The notes under the pieces: generated by a model
The model's input: only the letters and a program-made list of their open reading frames with translations
The model's database searches: none
What the model was told of the DNA's origin: nothing
In this document: positions 34,584 through 42,886 of the stretch, piece after piece
Layout: every line of letters begins with the position of its first letter
How positions within the stretch are numbered: position 1 is the first letter of the stretch
Assembly: GCA_021783235.1 (NCBI GenBank)
Contig: JAJXUD010000003.1
Span: forward strand, 46,004 to 110,003
Direction of reading: 5' to 3'
DNA: 64,000 nt
From: Myxococcales bacterium
GTDB lineage: Bacteria > Myxococcota > Myxococcia > Myxococcales > JAKAPL01
Translations under genes and position numbers: made by a program

Positions 34584-35560
34584 GCGCTCTCCGCCGCCAC
34601 CGGCCCCTCGTCCAGGATCCGATCGTTCTCGTCGAGCAGCCCGGCCCGGCGCGCCACCGCGACCTTCTTCCACTCGACCCGCAAGGTGGCGGCATCGACC
34701 ATCTCGTCGCCGAAGACGATGGCGCCCTGACCTCCCTCGAGGTCGGCCTTCCCGTAGGCCTCGAGGATCGCGAGCGCCCGCTCGAGCTCCTTTCGGGAGG
34801 GCGTGAAGACCTCGTGGATGACGTCGATCTGCGCGGGGTGAATGGCCCACTTGCCGTCGAAGCCCATTCGGGAGGCCTGCTCGGCGTCGCGCCGGCACTG
34901 CTCGAGGTCGCGGAACTGGAGCGTGACGTTGTCCACCACGTCGATGCCCGCGGCACGGGCCGCCGCGATCGTGTGGGCCTTCGGGTAGTGGTAGACCTCG
35001 AACTGCTTCGTGGTCAGCTCCTTCGCGCCGACGTCCCCGGCGTAGTCGGCGATCCCGAAGATGAGCGAGGCCATGCGGGGCGTGCAGGCCGCGATATCGG
35101 CGGCCCGGAGGAGCCCCTTCGCGCTCTCGATGAGCGCCTCGATCTTGATCCGGCCCACGGGCAGCCCGACCGCCTGCTCGATCTGGGTGAGCAGCCGGTC
35201 GGCGAAGAGGACGTCCTCGGGGCCGAGCGCCTTCGGGAGCACGAGCACGTCCAGCGCGTCGCCCGCGCCCTCCACCACCTCGATGACGTCCCGGTAGAAG
35301 TACTTCGTCTGGACGTTGTTCGGCCGAAAGGCGCGGATCTTCCCCTTGAAGTCGAGCGTCTTCAGGGCGTCGACGAGCGTCCTGCGGGCCCCCTCTTTCT
35401 GGCTCACCGCGCACGAGTCCTCGAGGTCCAGGATCACCTCGTCGGCCGCCGAGGCGGCGGCCTTCGACATCATCTTGAGGCTGTGCGCGGGGCAGGTCAG
35501 CTCGGTGCGGCGCACCGAGAAGTCCCGCGCGATCACGAGCTGCCGGTAGTCGCTTGCCAT
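34580..35560 (-). CDS. HpcH/HpaI aldolase, malyl-CoA / beta-methylmalyl-CoA lyase-like
   Basis: This 326-residue CitE-superfamily enzyme is expected to split beta-methylmalyl-CoA into glyoxylate and propionyl-CoA (Mcl) or act on malyl-CoA. Motifs are VILDLEDSCA with Mg-binding acidic residues, KIRAFRPNNVQT, VLVLPKALGPEDV, the catalytic IEALIESAKG and MASLIFGIADYAGD, and AIHPAQIDVI near the C-terminus. The CPAHSLKM start region is closer to Mcl than to citrate lyase beta, which usually has RS.LF.PG. It overlaps the mutase gene and follows the MaoC gene by 2 bases, so it is clearly in the operon. Confidence 0.85.
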
Positions 35561-35562
35561 GT

Positions 35563-36090
35563 TCACCTCTCCACGGGGCGGCGCTTGACGAGCAGCTCCC
35601 GATCGATCTCGAGGACGACCTCTCCCCGCTGGTTCTTGCCGACGAGCCTGAACTTCACGACGCCGGACGGGGGGCCGGCGAGGGGGCCATCCCCCTCCCA
35701 CTCGCGCTTCTCGAGGACCGTCGACTCCGCGAAGAGGGTGTCGCCCGCGAAGACCGGCGCCTTGTGCCGCCCCTCGTCCATCGACAGCTCGGCGATCGCG
35801 TTCTCGCTGGTCTCCTCGGAGGCGAGGCCGCAGACGAAGGCGAGGACGATGCCGCCGTAGACGACGCGGCGGCCGCCGAAGTAGCTCTTCGGGTCGCCGT
35901 CGCACATCGCCTGGTTGAAGTGGAGCTGGGCGGTGTTGAGCACGAGGTTCGTCAGCATCATGTGCTCGCTCTCGCCGAGGGTGCGGCCGCGCGGGTGGAC
36001 GATGACGTCGCCCGGCTCGAAGTCCTCGAAGTAGTTGTCGGACCGGGTGAGCTGGCGGCCGGCGGGATCGATCTGGCGCTCGGAGATCAT
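35563..36090 (-). CDS. MaoC-family dehydratase, mesaconyl-CoA hydratase candidate
   Basis: This 175-residue hotdog-fold hydratase has the segments YFEDFEPGDVIVHPRGRTLG, HFNQAMCDGDPKSYFGGRRVVYGG and APVFAGDTLFAESTV. The residues around N..H/D and the G-x-x-V-x-G-G turn are those of R-hydratases. It overlaps the acyl-CoA dehydrogenase gene by 4 bases. A second MaoC gene is first in the operon. One of the two probably hydrates mesaconyl-CoA to methylmalyl-CoA, and the other probably works on crotonyl-/3-hydroxybutyryl-CoA. Which is which cannot be told from sequence. Confidence 0.82.
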   Translation of the reverse strand: MISERQIDPAGRQLTRSDNYFEDFEPGDVIVHPRGRTLGESEHMMLTNLVLNTAQLHFNQAMCDGDPKSYFGGRRVVYGGIVLAFVCGLASEETSENAIAELSMDEGRHKAPVFAGDTLFAESTVLEKREWEGDGPLAGPPSGVVKFRLVGKNQRGEVVLEIDRELLVKRRPVER

Positions 36091-37241
36091 GACTCGAGGA
36101 GCCTCTTGGCGATGACGTCGTACTGGATCTCGCTCGTGCCCTCGAAGATGCGGAAGACGCGGGCGTCGCGCCAGTAGCGCTGGACGGGGAACTCGCGGCT
36201 GTAACCGTAGCCGCCGAAGACCTGAAGCGCCTCGCTCGTGACCCGCTCGGCCATCTCGGCGGCGAAGGCCTTGGCCATGCCGGCCTCGAGGTCGCAGCGC
36301 TTGCCGAGGTCCTTGGCCCGCGCCGCGTGCCGGGTGAGCTGCCGCGCCGCCTCGAGCTCGGTCGCCATGTGGGCGAGCTTGTGCCGGATGACCTGGAACT
36401 CGGCGATGGGCCGGTCGAACTGCGTCCGCTCCTTCGCGTAGCGCAGCGCCGCGTCGAGCGCCGCCTGGGCGACGCCGACGGCCCGCGCCGCCGTCTGGAC
36501 GCGGGCGATCTCGTAGGTGGACATGAGCTGGTAGAAGCCCTTGCCCTCGACCCCGCCGAGGAGGTTCTCCGCCGGGACCTCGTAGCCGTCGAAGGCCAGG
36601 CTGTAGGAGTTCATCCCCTTGTAGCCGATGGTGGGGATGGGGCTGCCCGAGAGCTTGGGCGGCGCAAAGCGGTCGCCCGGCTCCTTCTCGACGAGCAGGA
36701 TCGACATCCCCTTGTGCTTCGGGGCCGAGGCGTCGGTCCGCACGGTCGTCGTGAGCACGTGGGCCCGGTTCGCGAAGGTGCACCAGGTCTTCTCGCCGTG
36801 GAGCTCGTAGCGGCTCCCCTTCTTCGTCGCCCGGGTCTTGACCCCGGCGGCGTCCGAGCCGGCGTCGGGCTCGGTGAAGGCCGCGGCGGCGAGCAGCTCG
36901 CCGGAGCAGATCTTCGGGAGGAGGCGCGCCTGCTGTTCGGGCGTGCCGTTCGCCTCGAGCAGCGAGCCCGTGATGATCATCCGTGTCATCACGCTGCCGA
37001 CCGAGAGCCAGGCCCGCGAGAGCTCCTCGGCGACGATCGCCATCGAGAGGACGTCCAGCCCCGAGCCGCCGTGGTCCGGGGAGAAGACGAGGCCGAAGTA
37101 GCCGAGCTCGGCCATCTTGCGGATCACCGGCATCGGGATCTCGGCGCCCTCGTTGTCGAGCCTCGCCGCGATGGGCTCGATCTCCTTCTGCGCGAAGTCG
37201 CGGACCGACTCCTGGATCTGCTGCTGCTCGGCGGTGAGCAT
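36087..37241 (-). CDS. Acyl-CoA dehydrogenase, possible methylsuccinyl-CoA dehydrogenase
   Basis: This 384-residue flavoprotein has the acyl-CoA dehydrogenase signatures FTEPDAGSDA, the ERTQFDRPIAEFQVIRHKLA helix, QVFGGYGYSREFPVQRYWRD and RIFEGTSEIQYDVIAKRLL. Within this operon the likely step is methylsuccinyl-CoA to mesaconyl-CoA. The characterised alphaproteobacterial Mcd is longer (about 550 residues), so this would be a compact version or a different substrate such as butyryl-CoA. Start ATG 37241 abuts the preceding stop. Electrons would go to ETF, which is not in the window. Confidence 0.85.
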   Translation of the reverse strand: MLTAEQQQIQESVRDFAQKEIEPIAARLDNEGAEIPMPVIRKMAELGYFGLVFSPDHGGSGLDVLSMAIVAEELSRAWLSVGSVMTRMIITGSLLEANGTPEQQARLLPKICSGELLAAAAFTEPDAGSDAAGVKTRATKKGSRYELHGEKTWCTFANRAHVLTTTVRTDASAPKHKGMSILLVEKEPGDRFAPPKLSGSPIPTIGYKGMNSYSLAFDGYEVPAENLLGGVEGKGFYQLMSTYEIARVQTAARAVGVAQAALDAALRYAKERTQFDRPIAEFQVIRHKLAHMATELEAARQLTRHAARAKDLGKRCDLEAGMAKAFAAEMAERVTSEALQVFGGYGYSREFPVQRYWRDARVFRIFEGTSEIQYDVIAKRLLES

Positions 37242-37760
37242 CTAGGGGGCCTCCCGGGCGGCGTGGGCCGCGCGCCTCTTCACGAGGATCTTCCGCTCGT
37301 ACTCGAGCACGGTCTTGCCGTCCTGGTTCGTGCCGCGGGTGCGGACGTGGACGATGCCCCGGTCGGGCTTGCTCTCCGAGGGGCGCAGGTCGAGCAGCTC
37401 GGAGTCCGAGAAGAGCGTGTCGCCCGGGTAGACGGGCTCGAGGAAGCGCAGCTTCCAGTAGCCGAGGTGGGCGATGGCCTGCTCGGAGAGATCCTCGACC
37501 GAGAGGCCGAAGACGACGTTCATCGAGAGGAGCGGGTTGACCGGGCAGGCGGGGTGGCCGAGCGAGCGCGCGTAGACCCGGTTGAAGTAGAGCGGGTTCG
37601 CGTTCATGGTCCAGGTGCTGAAGAGCTGGGCCTCGCCCTCGGTGATGGTCCGCCCCCAGTGGTGCGCGAAGCGCGCCCCCAGCTCGAAGTCTTCGTAGTA
37701 GCGCCCGCGCGTCGGCGCCTTCCGCTCTGGCATCGCTCTCGGCCTCCGGGTTGTCTGCAT
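37242..37760 (-). CDS. MaoC-family dehydratase, first gene of the operon
   Basis: This 172-residue MaoC protein has YYEDFELGARFAHHWGRTIT, TWTMNANPLYFNRVYARSLG and FLEPVYPGDTLFSDSEL. It resembles bacterial (R)-specific enoyl-CoA hydratases and mesaconyl-CoA hydratases. It opens the seven-gene operon, starting at ATG 37760; an internal Met follows at residue 10. Its promoter should lie in the 95 bases shared with the divergent PhaB-like gene. The pair suggests linked control of acetoacetyl-CoA reduction and the ethylmalonyl-CoA steps. Confidence 0.82.
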   Translation of the reverse strand: MQTTRRPRAMPERKAPTRGRYYEDFELGARFAHHWGRTITEGEAQLFSTWTMNANPLYFNRVYARSLGHPACPVNPLLSMNVVFGLSVEDLSEQAIAHLGYWKLRFLEPVYPGDTLFSDSELLDLRPSESKPDRGIVHVRTRGTNQDGKTVLEYERKILVKRRAAHAAREAP

Positions 37761-37855
37761 GGTTAGGAACCTGGGGCTCGTTTTTCAAGCGGTTCGTGGG
37801 CGGCTCCCTCGATCGCGGGGCCGGTGCCTAGATTGACCGCCCGGGAGGGATGTCC

Positions 37856-38590
37856 ATGCACAACGTCGCGCTGGTCACGGGGGCCCCCGGGGCCCTCGGC
37901 AAGCCCATCGCCGAGCGGCTCGCCCGCGGTGGCTTCGCGGTGGCGCTCCACTACCATTCGAGGGAGGAGGCGGCGCGACGGCTGGCCGCGGAGATCGAGG
38001 CCTCGGGGGGCGTGGCCGGGCCGTTTCGGGCGGACGTCCGCTCGGGGGCAGAGGTCGCCGCGATGATCCGGGAGGTGGAGAAGACGCTCGGCGACGTCAC
38101 GGTCGTCGTCAACAACGCGGGACTCGTGCGGGACCGGTCGATCCAGAAGATGACCGAGGAGGATTGGAGCGTGGTCCTCGACACGAACCTGAAGGGCGCC
38201 TTCAACGTCTGCCACTCGGTCGTAGCCGGGATGCGGGCGCGCAACCACGGCCGCATCGTCAACATCAGCTCGATCGTCGGGGCGATGGGAAACTTCGGCC
38301 AGGCGAACTACGCCGCCTCGAAGGCCGGCCTCATCGGGCTCACGAAGGCGCTCGCGCGCGAGACGGCGCGCTTCGGAGTCACCGTCAACGCCATCTGCCC
38401 GGGCTTCATGGACTCGCCGATGGTGAACGGCGTTCCCGCCGAGGTGCGGCAGAAGCTGCTCGAGCAGATCCCGCTGCGCCGCTTCGGCGAGCCGGAGGCG
38501 GTGGCCGAGAGCGTCGCCTACCTCGTGGGGCCGGGCGGCTCCTACGTGACGGGGCAGGTGCTTCACGTCAATGGCGGCATGTACATGTAG
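37856..38590 (+). CDS. Acetoacetyl-CoA / 3-oxoacyl reductase (PhaB/FabG-type SDR)
   Basis: This 244-residue SDR has TGAPGALGKPIAERLA for NADP binding, NNAGLVRD, NISSIVG and the YAASK catalytic pair. The end VTGQVLHVNGGMYM is very close to PhaB and FabG proteins. Two starts compete (37850 and 37856). GGGAGGG at 37843-37849 leaves six bases before ATG 37856, so the shorter form is preferred. Divergence from the ethylmalonyl-CoA operon suggests it supplies 3-hydroxybutyryl-CoA for that pathway. A FabG role in fatty-acid synthesis is the alternative. Confidence 0.85.
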   Translation: MHNVALVTGAPGALGKPIAERLARGGFAVALHYHSREEAARRLAAEIEASGGVAGPFRADVRSGAEVAAMIREVEKTLGDVTVVVNNAGLVRDRSIQKMTEEDWSVVLDTNLKGAFNVCHSVVAGMRARNHGRIVNISSIVGAMGNFGQANYAASKAGLIGLTKALARETARFGVTVNAICPGFMDSPMVNGVPAEVRQKLLEQIPLRRFGEPEAVAESVAYLVGPGGSYVTGQVLHVNGGMYM

Positions 38591-38773
38591 GTCGGTCGCC
38601 GTCGGGGGCCGGCCGCGACCTCACGGATCGGCGAGTGCCGCCTGGGGAGCGCCCCAAGGTGCCAGCTGACCCACCGGGTGGCCGGGACCCGACGCGGGCG
38701 CTCGTCGGAAGGGCGCAACCCATCGGAGTTCCTCGCCTGCGGGCTGGCCCGGCGCTTGCGCGAGGAGAGCCTC

Positions 38774-39958
38774 ATGCGCACTCAGACCTCCGCCGCGGCC
38801 CTTCCCCCCGAGAGCGGCGCCGGCGCGCCCGGCGCTCGGCTGCTGCTCGTCGACGACGAGCGGACCCTCCTGCGTGGCTACGCGCGGCTGCTCCAGTCGG
38901 CCGGCCACTCCGTCACCTGCGCCGCGAGCGGGGCCGAGGCGACCGCCGCGCTGCAGCGGGAGCGGTTCGACGTGGTCGTCACGGACGTCGCGATGCCGGG
39001 CATCAGCGGCCTCGACCTCCTGCGGATCATCCGCCGCTCGGACCTCGACGTGCCCGTCGTGCTCGTCACCGGGTCGCCCACCGTGGCGAGCGCCGCCGAG
39101 GCGGTGGAGCACGGCGCGTTCCGCTACCTGACGAAGCCGGTCGCCCCCGCGGCGCTCGAGGAGGTGGTCGGGCGGGCGGTCCGGCAGCGCCGGCTCGCCG
39201 ACCTGCGCCGCGCCGCCGTGCCGCTGCTCGGCAACCAGCTCCAGGTGGGCGACCTCGCCGGGCTGGACGCCAAGCTGGATCTCGCGCTGCGGGGCCTCTG
39301 GCTCGCCTTCCAGCCGATCGTGAGCTGGAGCGAGAAGCGGGTCATCGCCCATGAGGCGCTGATGCGCTCGTCCGAGCCGGCCCTTCCGGACGTGGGCGCG
39401 GTCCTCGACGCCGCGGAGCGACTGAACCGCGTCGAGGAGGTCGGCCGACGCGTCCGCGAACTCGCCGCACGCGCTCCGGCGGCGCCCGGGCTCTTCGTGA
39501 ACCTCCACCCGCGCGACCTGCTCGACGACGAGCTCTACTCGCGCCGCGCCCCGCTCTCGGGGATCGCCCAGCGGGTCGTCCTCGAGGTCACCGAGCGCGC
39601 CTCGCTCGACGGCGTCCCCGACGTCCGGGCGCGCATCGCCGAGCTGCGCCGCCTCGGCTACCGGATCGCGCTCGATGACCTCGGGGCGGGCTACGCGGGG
39701 CTCGGGAGCTTCGCGCAGCTCGAGCCCGACTTCGTCAAGCTCGACATGGGGCTCGTGCGGGAGCTGCAGCGCGCGCCGACGAAGCAGAAGCTCGTCCGGT
39801 CGATGCGGCTCCTCTGCGGCGAGATGTCGATCGGGGTGATCTCCGAGGGCATCGAGACCGTCGAGGAGCGGGACGCGCTCGTCGGCCTGGGCTGCGACCT
39901 CATGCAGGGCTACCTCTTCGCGAAGCCGTCGGCGCAGCCGGCCGAGCCGCGGCTGTAG
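38774..39958 (+). CDS. Response regulator with EAL domain (c-di-GMP phosphodiesterase)
   Basis: The protein has 394 residues. An N-terminal receiver domain (LLLVDDERTLLRGYARLLQS, VVTDVAMPGISGLDLL with phospho-Asp about 71, VTGSP, LTKPV) is followed by an EAL domain. The EAL core is intact: EALMR, FVNLHPRDLL, LEVTER, IALDDLGAGYAGL, PDFVKLDM, SEGIETVEERDAL, DLMQGYLFAKP. It should hydrolyse c-di-GMP when phosphorylated. No histidine kinase is adjacent. ATG 38774 follows a GAGGAGAG ribosome site. The start choice removes an upstream Arg-rich stretch. Confidence 0.9.
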   Translation: MRTQTSAAALPPESGAGAPGARLLLVDDERTLLRGYARLLQSAGHSVTCAASGAEATAALQRERFDVVVTDVAMPGISGLDLLRIIRRSDLDVPVVLVTGSPTVASAAEAVEHGAFRYLTKPVAPAALEEVVGRAVRQRRLADLRRAAVPLLGNQLQVGDLAGLDAKLDLALRGLWLAFQPIVSWSEKRVIAHEALMRSSEPALPDVGAVLDAAERLNRVEEVGRRVRELAARAPAAPGLFVNLHPRDLLDDELYSRRAPLSGIAQRVVLEVTERASLDGVPDVRARIAELRRLGYRIALDDLGAGYAGLGSFAQLEPDFVKLDMGLVRELQRAPTKQKLVRSMRLLCGEMSIGVISEGIETVEERDALVGLGCDLMQGYLFAKPSAQPAEPRL

Positions 39959-40067
39959 GGGAGGAGGCGAACGCGCCCCTCCCCGGCGCTTCGAGCGCGC
40001 CGTCTTGAATGCGACGCCGCGCCCCTTCGTCTAGGATGAGGCCCTCGGGCCCGGAGGGAGGACGTTC

Positions 40068-40436
40068 ATGCGGCATCGGCTCGTCGTGCTCGCGCTGGCC
40101 GTCGCCCCGCTCGCGGCCTGCGGCGCCGTCTGCCTGACCGCGGCCATCGCGAGCGCCCCGCACGCCTGCAAGGGGGCGGCGTGCAGCTCCGCGAACGACT
40201 GTCCGGCGCTCACCTGCCGCTGCGCCAGCGACGGCATCGTCTACGACTGGCAGCTCTGCCAGGGCGGCTGCTGCGTGGACGCATGCCCCGGGACCACCGG
40301 CCCGATCCGTCGGGGGCAGGCCTGCCCGTCGGGCTGCGCCTGCACGAGCGGGAGTTGCACCACCTCTCCTCCCGCCGTGGTCGTCGGGCCACCCCCCGAC
40401 GCCGGCGCTCCGCCCGGCTCGGCGGTGTGCGAGTGA
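40068..40436 (+). CDS. Small Cys-rich lipoprotein
   Basis: This 122-residue protein has signal MRHRLVVLALAVAPLAAC with the lipobox LAAC. The mature part has many cysteines (CKGAACSSANDCPALTCRCA, CQGGCCVDACPG, CPSGCACTSGSC) and a Pro/Ala/Gly tail. The pattern is like the Cys-rich modules of the lipoprotein at 257. No family is recognised. It is preceded by a GGAGG ribosome site (40050s) and followed after 68 bases by the next secreted-protein gene. Confidence 0.72.
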   Translation: MRHRLVVLALAVAPLAACGAVCLTAAIASAPHACKGAACSSANDCPALTCRCASDGIVYDWQLCQGGCCVDACPGTTGPIRRGQACPSGCACTSGSCTTSPPAVVVGPPPDAGAPPGSAVCE

Positions 40437-40504
40437 AGGTTCGTCGGATGGAAGGCATGGTACAAGGTCGAACGAAGCGGATCCCGCCCCGGAGGGAGCC
40501 CACG

Positions 40505-42019
40505 ATGGGAAGAGCGATCGTCTGGACGCTGCTCGGCTCGGTCTTCTTGCTCGCCGCCCCCGCTCTCGCGGCGACTGCCCCGGGGAGCGTCTGCGAGGGG
40601 ATCGAGGAGGCCTCCCAGAGGACGGTGATCGTCTTCTCGCCCCCCTCGGGCTTCGAGATCTGCCGGGAGGGCGAGGCCCAGGAGGACGTGGTCGCCGGGC
40701 GGCAGCTCTACCTCGAGCTCTCGCCCGCCGCTCCTGCCTCGCCGGTGGCCTACCGGCTCCACGAGGCCTCGACTCCCGGCCACCCCGCGGGGCTGCGCCG
40801 CTGGGAGCGGGCCGCGGGGGCGCTCGCCGCCGCGCTGCACGGGCTCGCGCACTCGGGCCAGCCGCTCTCCGAGCTTCCCGCGCTCGGGCCCGGGCACGCG
40901 CCCACCGATCGATTGCAGCTGGCGCGCGCCTCTTACCAGGCCGTCGCGACCCCGCCGTTCCACGCTGCGGTCCGGCGGGTCGCCCAGCGGCTCGACGGCC
41001 TCTCGCGCCTCGCGGGGCTGCTGACGACCTGGTGCGGGCAGCTCGGAAAGGGGGCCCCCGCGTCCGATCCGGGCGCGTTCCTCCAAGGCTGCGCCGCGGG
41101 CCGCCCCGCCGCCGCCGAGGCGCTGGTCGCGCGGCTCCGCACGGAGCTCGCGAGCTACGAGGAGCGGCGCGCCCAGGCCCGCTCGCTCCTCCTCGCCTCG
41201 ACCCTCGACCCGTCGAAGGCCGCCGGGGCGATCGACGGCCTCGGGGCCGCGCTGGGCGCCGCCACGACGCTCGTCGCGGAGGCGCCGTCCGCGGCGCTGC
41301 TGGCGTCGCAGCTCGGCCACGACGCCGCCGCGCTCGACTGGGTCGTCGCCTCGATGGGCTCCTTGCGGCCGGGTGTGCCCGTCCGGATCGCCCGCTTCCA
41401 GATGGGCGGCGAGGCGAAGCTCGAGATCGACGCGCTGCCCGCGACGCTGCCGCCGCCGGCCGGCGACGAGACCGCCGCGCCGGAGCCCGAGGCCCAGCCG
41501 GTCGTCTACCACTTCACCGTCGTCGATCCGTCGTACTTCGACCTCTCGGCCGGCGTCGGCTACACGGGGGGGCTGCCGTCGCTCCCCGGCATCAAGGCGG
41601 GCAACGTCCTCGTGCAACGATCGGTCGACCAGTTCGTCGGCCTCGTCGCCGCGGAGCTCGAGCCCGCCAAGTTCCTCTGGCCCGACCGCGCCGCCGCGGG
41701 GATCCTGCGCTTTCCCGTGATCGCCGTCCCGGTGACGCGCGACCCGACCCAGAACTTCTTCGTCGGCGCGGGCGTCGGCGCCGAGGGGATCGGCTCGATC
41801 GACTTCGGCCCCTACCTGCTTCGGGAAGCGACCCTGAACTCGGGCTACTCGTTCGGACAGCAGCTTCCGAGCGGGACCAGCCTCCAGGGGATTACCCACC
41901 CGACCCTCCAGGCGGGCTACTTCGTCTCGGCGAACGTCGACCTCATCGGCCTCTTCCACCTCATCGTCAGGGAGCGGCCGGTGCTCCTCGACGCCGCGAC
42001 CGGGCGCGCGGAGGAGTGA
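40505..42019 (+). CDS. Secreted protein of unknown function, possible outer-membrane C-terminus
   Basis: This 504-residue protein begins with a clear Sec signal peptide (MGRAIVWTLLGSVFLLAAPALAAT). The middle is mostly helical and Ala/Leu-rich. The last 170 residues are glycine- and aromatic-rich beta-like sequence (YFDLSAGVGYTGGLPSLPG, FFVGAGVGAEGIGSIDFGPY, LQAGYFVSANVDLIGLFHLI), which could form part of an outer-membrane barrel. No family is recognised. The stop TGA (42017-42019) touches the ATG at 42020, so it is coupled to the next gene. ATG 40505 is chosen by the signal peptide. Confidence 0.75.
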   Translation: MGRAIVWTLLGSVFLLAAPALAATAPGSVCEGIEEASQRTVIVFSPPSGFEICREGEAQEDVVAGRQLYLELSPAAPASPVAYRLHEASTPGHPAGLRRWERAAGALAAALHGLAHSGQPLSELPALGPGHAPTDRLQLARASYQAVATPPFHAAVRRVAQRLDGLSRLAGLLTTWCGQLGKGAPASDPGAFLQGCAAGRPAAAEALVARLRTELASYEERRAQARSLLLASTLDPSKAAGAIDGLGAALGAATTLVAEAPSAALLASQLGHDAAALDWVVASMGSLRPGVPVRIARFQMGGEAKLEIDALPATLPPPAGDETAAPEPEAQPVVYHFTVVDPSYFDLSAGVGYTGGLPSLPGIKAGNVLVQRSVDQFVGLVAAELEPAKFLWPDRAAAGILRFPVIAVPVTRDPTQNFFVGAGVGAEGIGSIDFGPYLLREATLNSGYSFGQQLPSGTSLQGITHPTLQAGYFVSANVDLIGLFHLIVRERPVLLDAATGRAEE

Positions 42020-42886
42020 ATGGCGCGCCTGCTCCTCGTCGTCCCGGAGAAGCGTGACCGCTGCGGGCGCGCTGCCTTCCTCGGCGAGGACGGCGCGCGG
42101 CTGCTCGGTCCCTTCCGAATCCTCGCGACGGCGAGCCAGCGGGTGGCGCGGCGCCACGGAAACGCGGCCTGCGATCCGCTGCTGCCGTTCGGGAACCCGC
42201 CTTCGGGCAGCTACGTCGTGGCCGGCTCCTTTCCGCCCGGTCTTCCGCACCGGCGCCCGGTTCGCTTCGGCCGGCTCGGCGGCTTCTGGCTGCACCCGGT
42301 CGGTGGGCTCGCGCTCGAGGCGGGGGCGAACGGCCGCGAGGCGCTGATGCTCCACGGGGGGCCGCTCGACCGGAGGGGGCGGCTTCGCCCGACGCGCGGC
42401 GGACTTCGAGTCGCCGACGCGGATCTCGCGGCGCTGATCGCCGCGATCAACGACGGCCATGCCGCTGGCGATCCGCTCGCCAGCGTCGAGCTCATCGACG
42501 CCCCCGAGGACGAGCTCGATCCCGCGACGCCCGAGGACGCGCGGGGCGGCAGGCGCCTCTCGCCTGGGCTCGCGCCGCCGCGGCGGCGTCGCGCGTCGCT
42601 TCGGCCGAGGACGTCGCCGGCGCCGCTGGCGCTCGCCGGCCTCGCGACCTTCGCCGCCGATCGCGGCCAGGACCCGGTCGCCCGCCGGGCCTTCCTGCGC
42701 TGGGCGATCCTCGCGGTGGGCGGGCTCGCGACGGCGGCCTGCACGCCCACGAGCGAGTGGTGCTTCGATCAGCCAGACGCCGGCCCTGGGGCGGACGGCG
42801 GGCTGGCCGGCGAGATCTGCGCGGACAACGCCGTGGCCACCGGCTCGAGCGGCTACGCCTCGGGGGACGTCGCGGGAGGGGGTTGA
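42020..42886 (+). CDS. L,D-transpeptidase-like protein without catalytic Cys, with internal lipobox
   Basis: The protein has 288 residues. The first 150 resemble a YkuD fold: LLPFGNPPSGSYVVAGSF (PtG.y), HPVGG, LMLHGGPLDRRG and PTRGGLRVADADLAALIAAI. Where active enzymes have SHGC(I/V)R, this has TRGGLRV, so the nucleophile Cys is Gly. A basic linker follows, then RRAFLRWAILAVGGLATAAC, which looks like a Tat-type lipoprotein signal in the middle of the frame, and a Gly/Ala/Asp tail. It may be one fused protein or two overlapping genes (a GTG at about 42679 could start the second). Its stop overlaps the start of the asparagine-synthetase-like gene. Confidence 0.6.
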   Translation: MARLLLVVPEKRDRCGRAAFLGEDGARLLGPFRILATASQRVARRHGNAACDPLLPFGNPPSGSYVVAGSFPPGLPHRRPVRFGRLGGFWLHPVGGLALEAGANGREALMLHGGPLDRRGRLRPTRGGLRVADADLAALIAAINDGHAAGDPLASVELIDAPEDELDPATPEDARGGRRLSPGLAPPRRRRASLRPRTSPAPLALAGLATFAADRGQDPVARRAFLRWAILAVGGLATAACTPTSEWCFDQPDAGPGADGGLAGEICADNAVATGSSGYASGDVAGGG

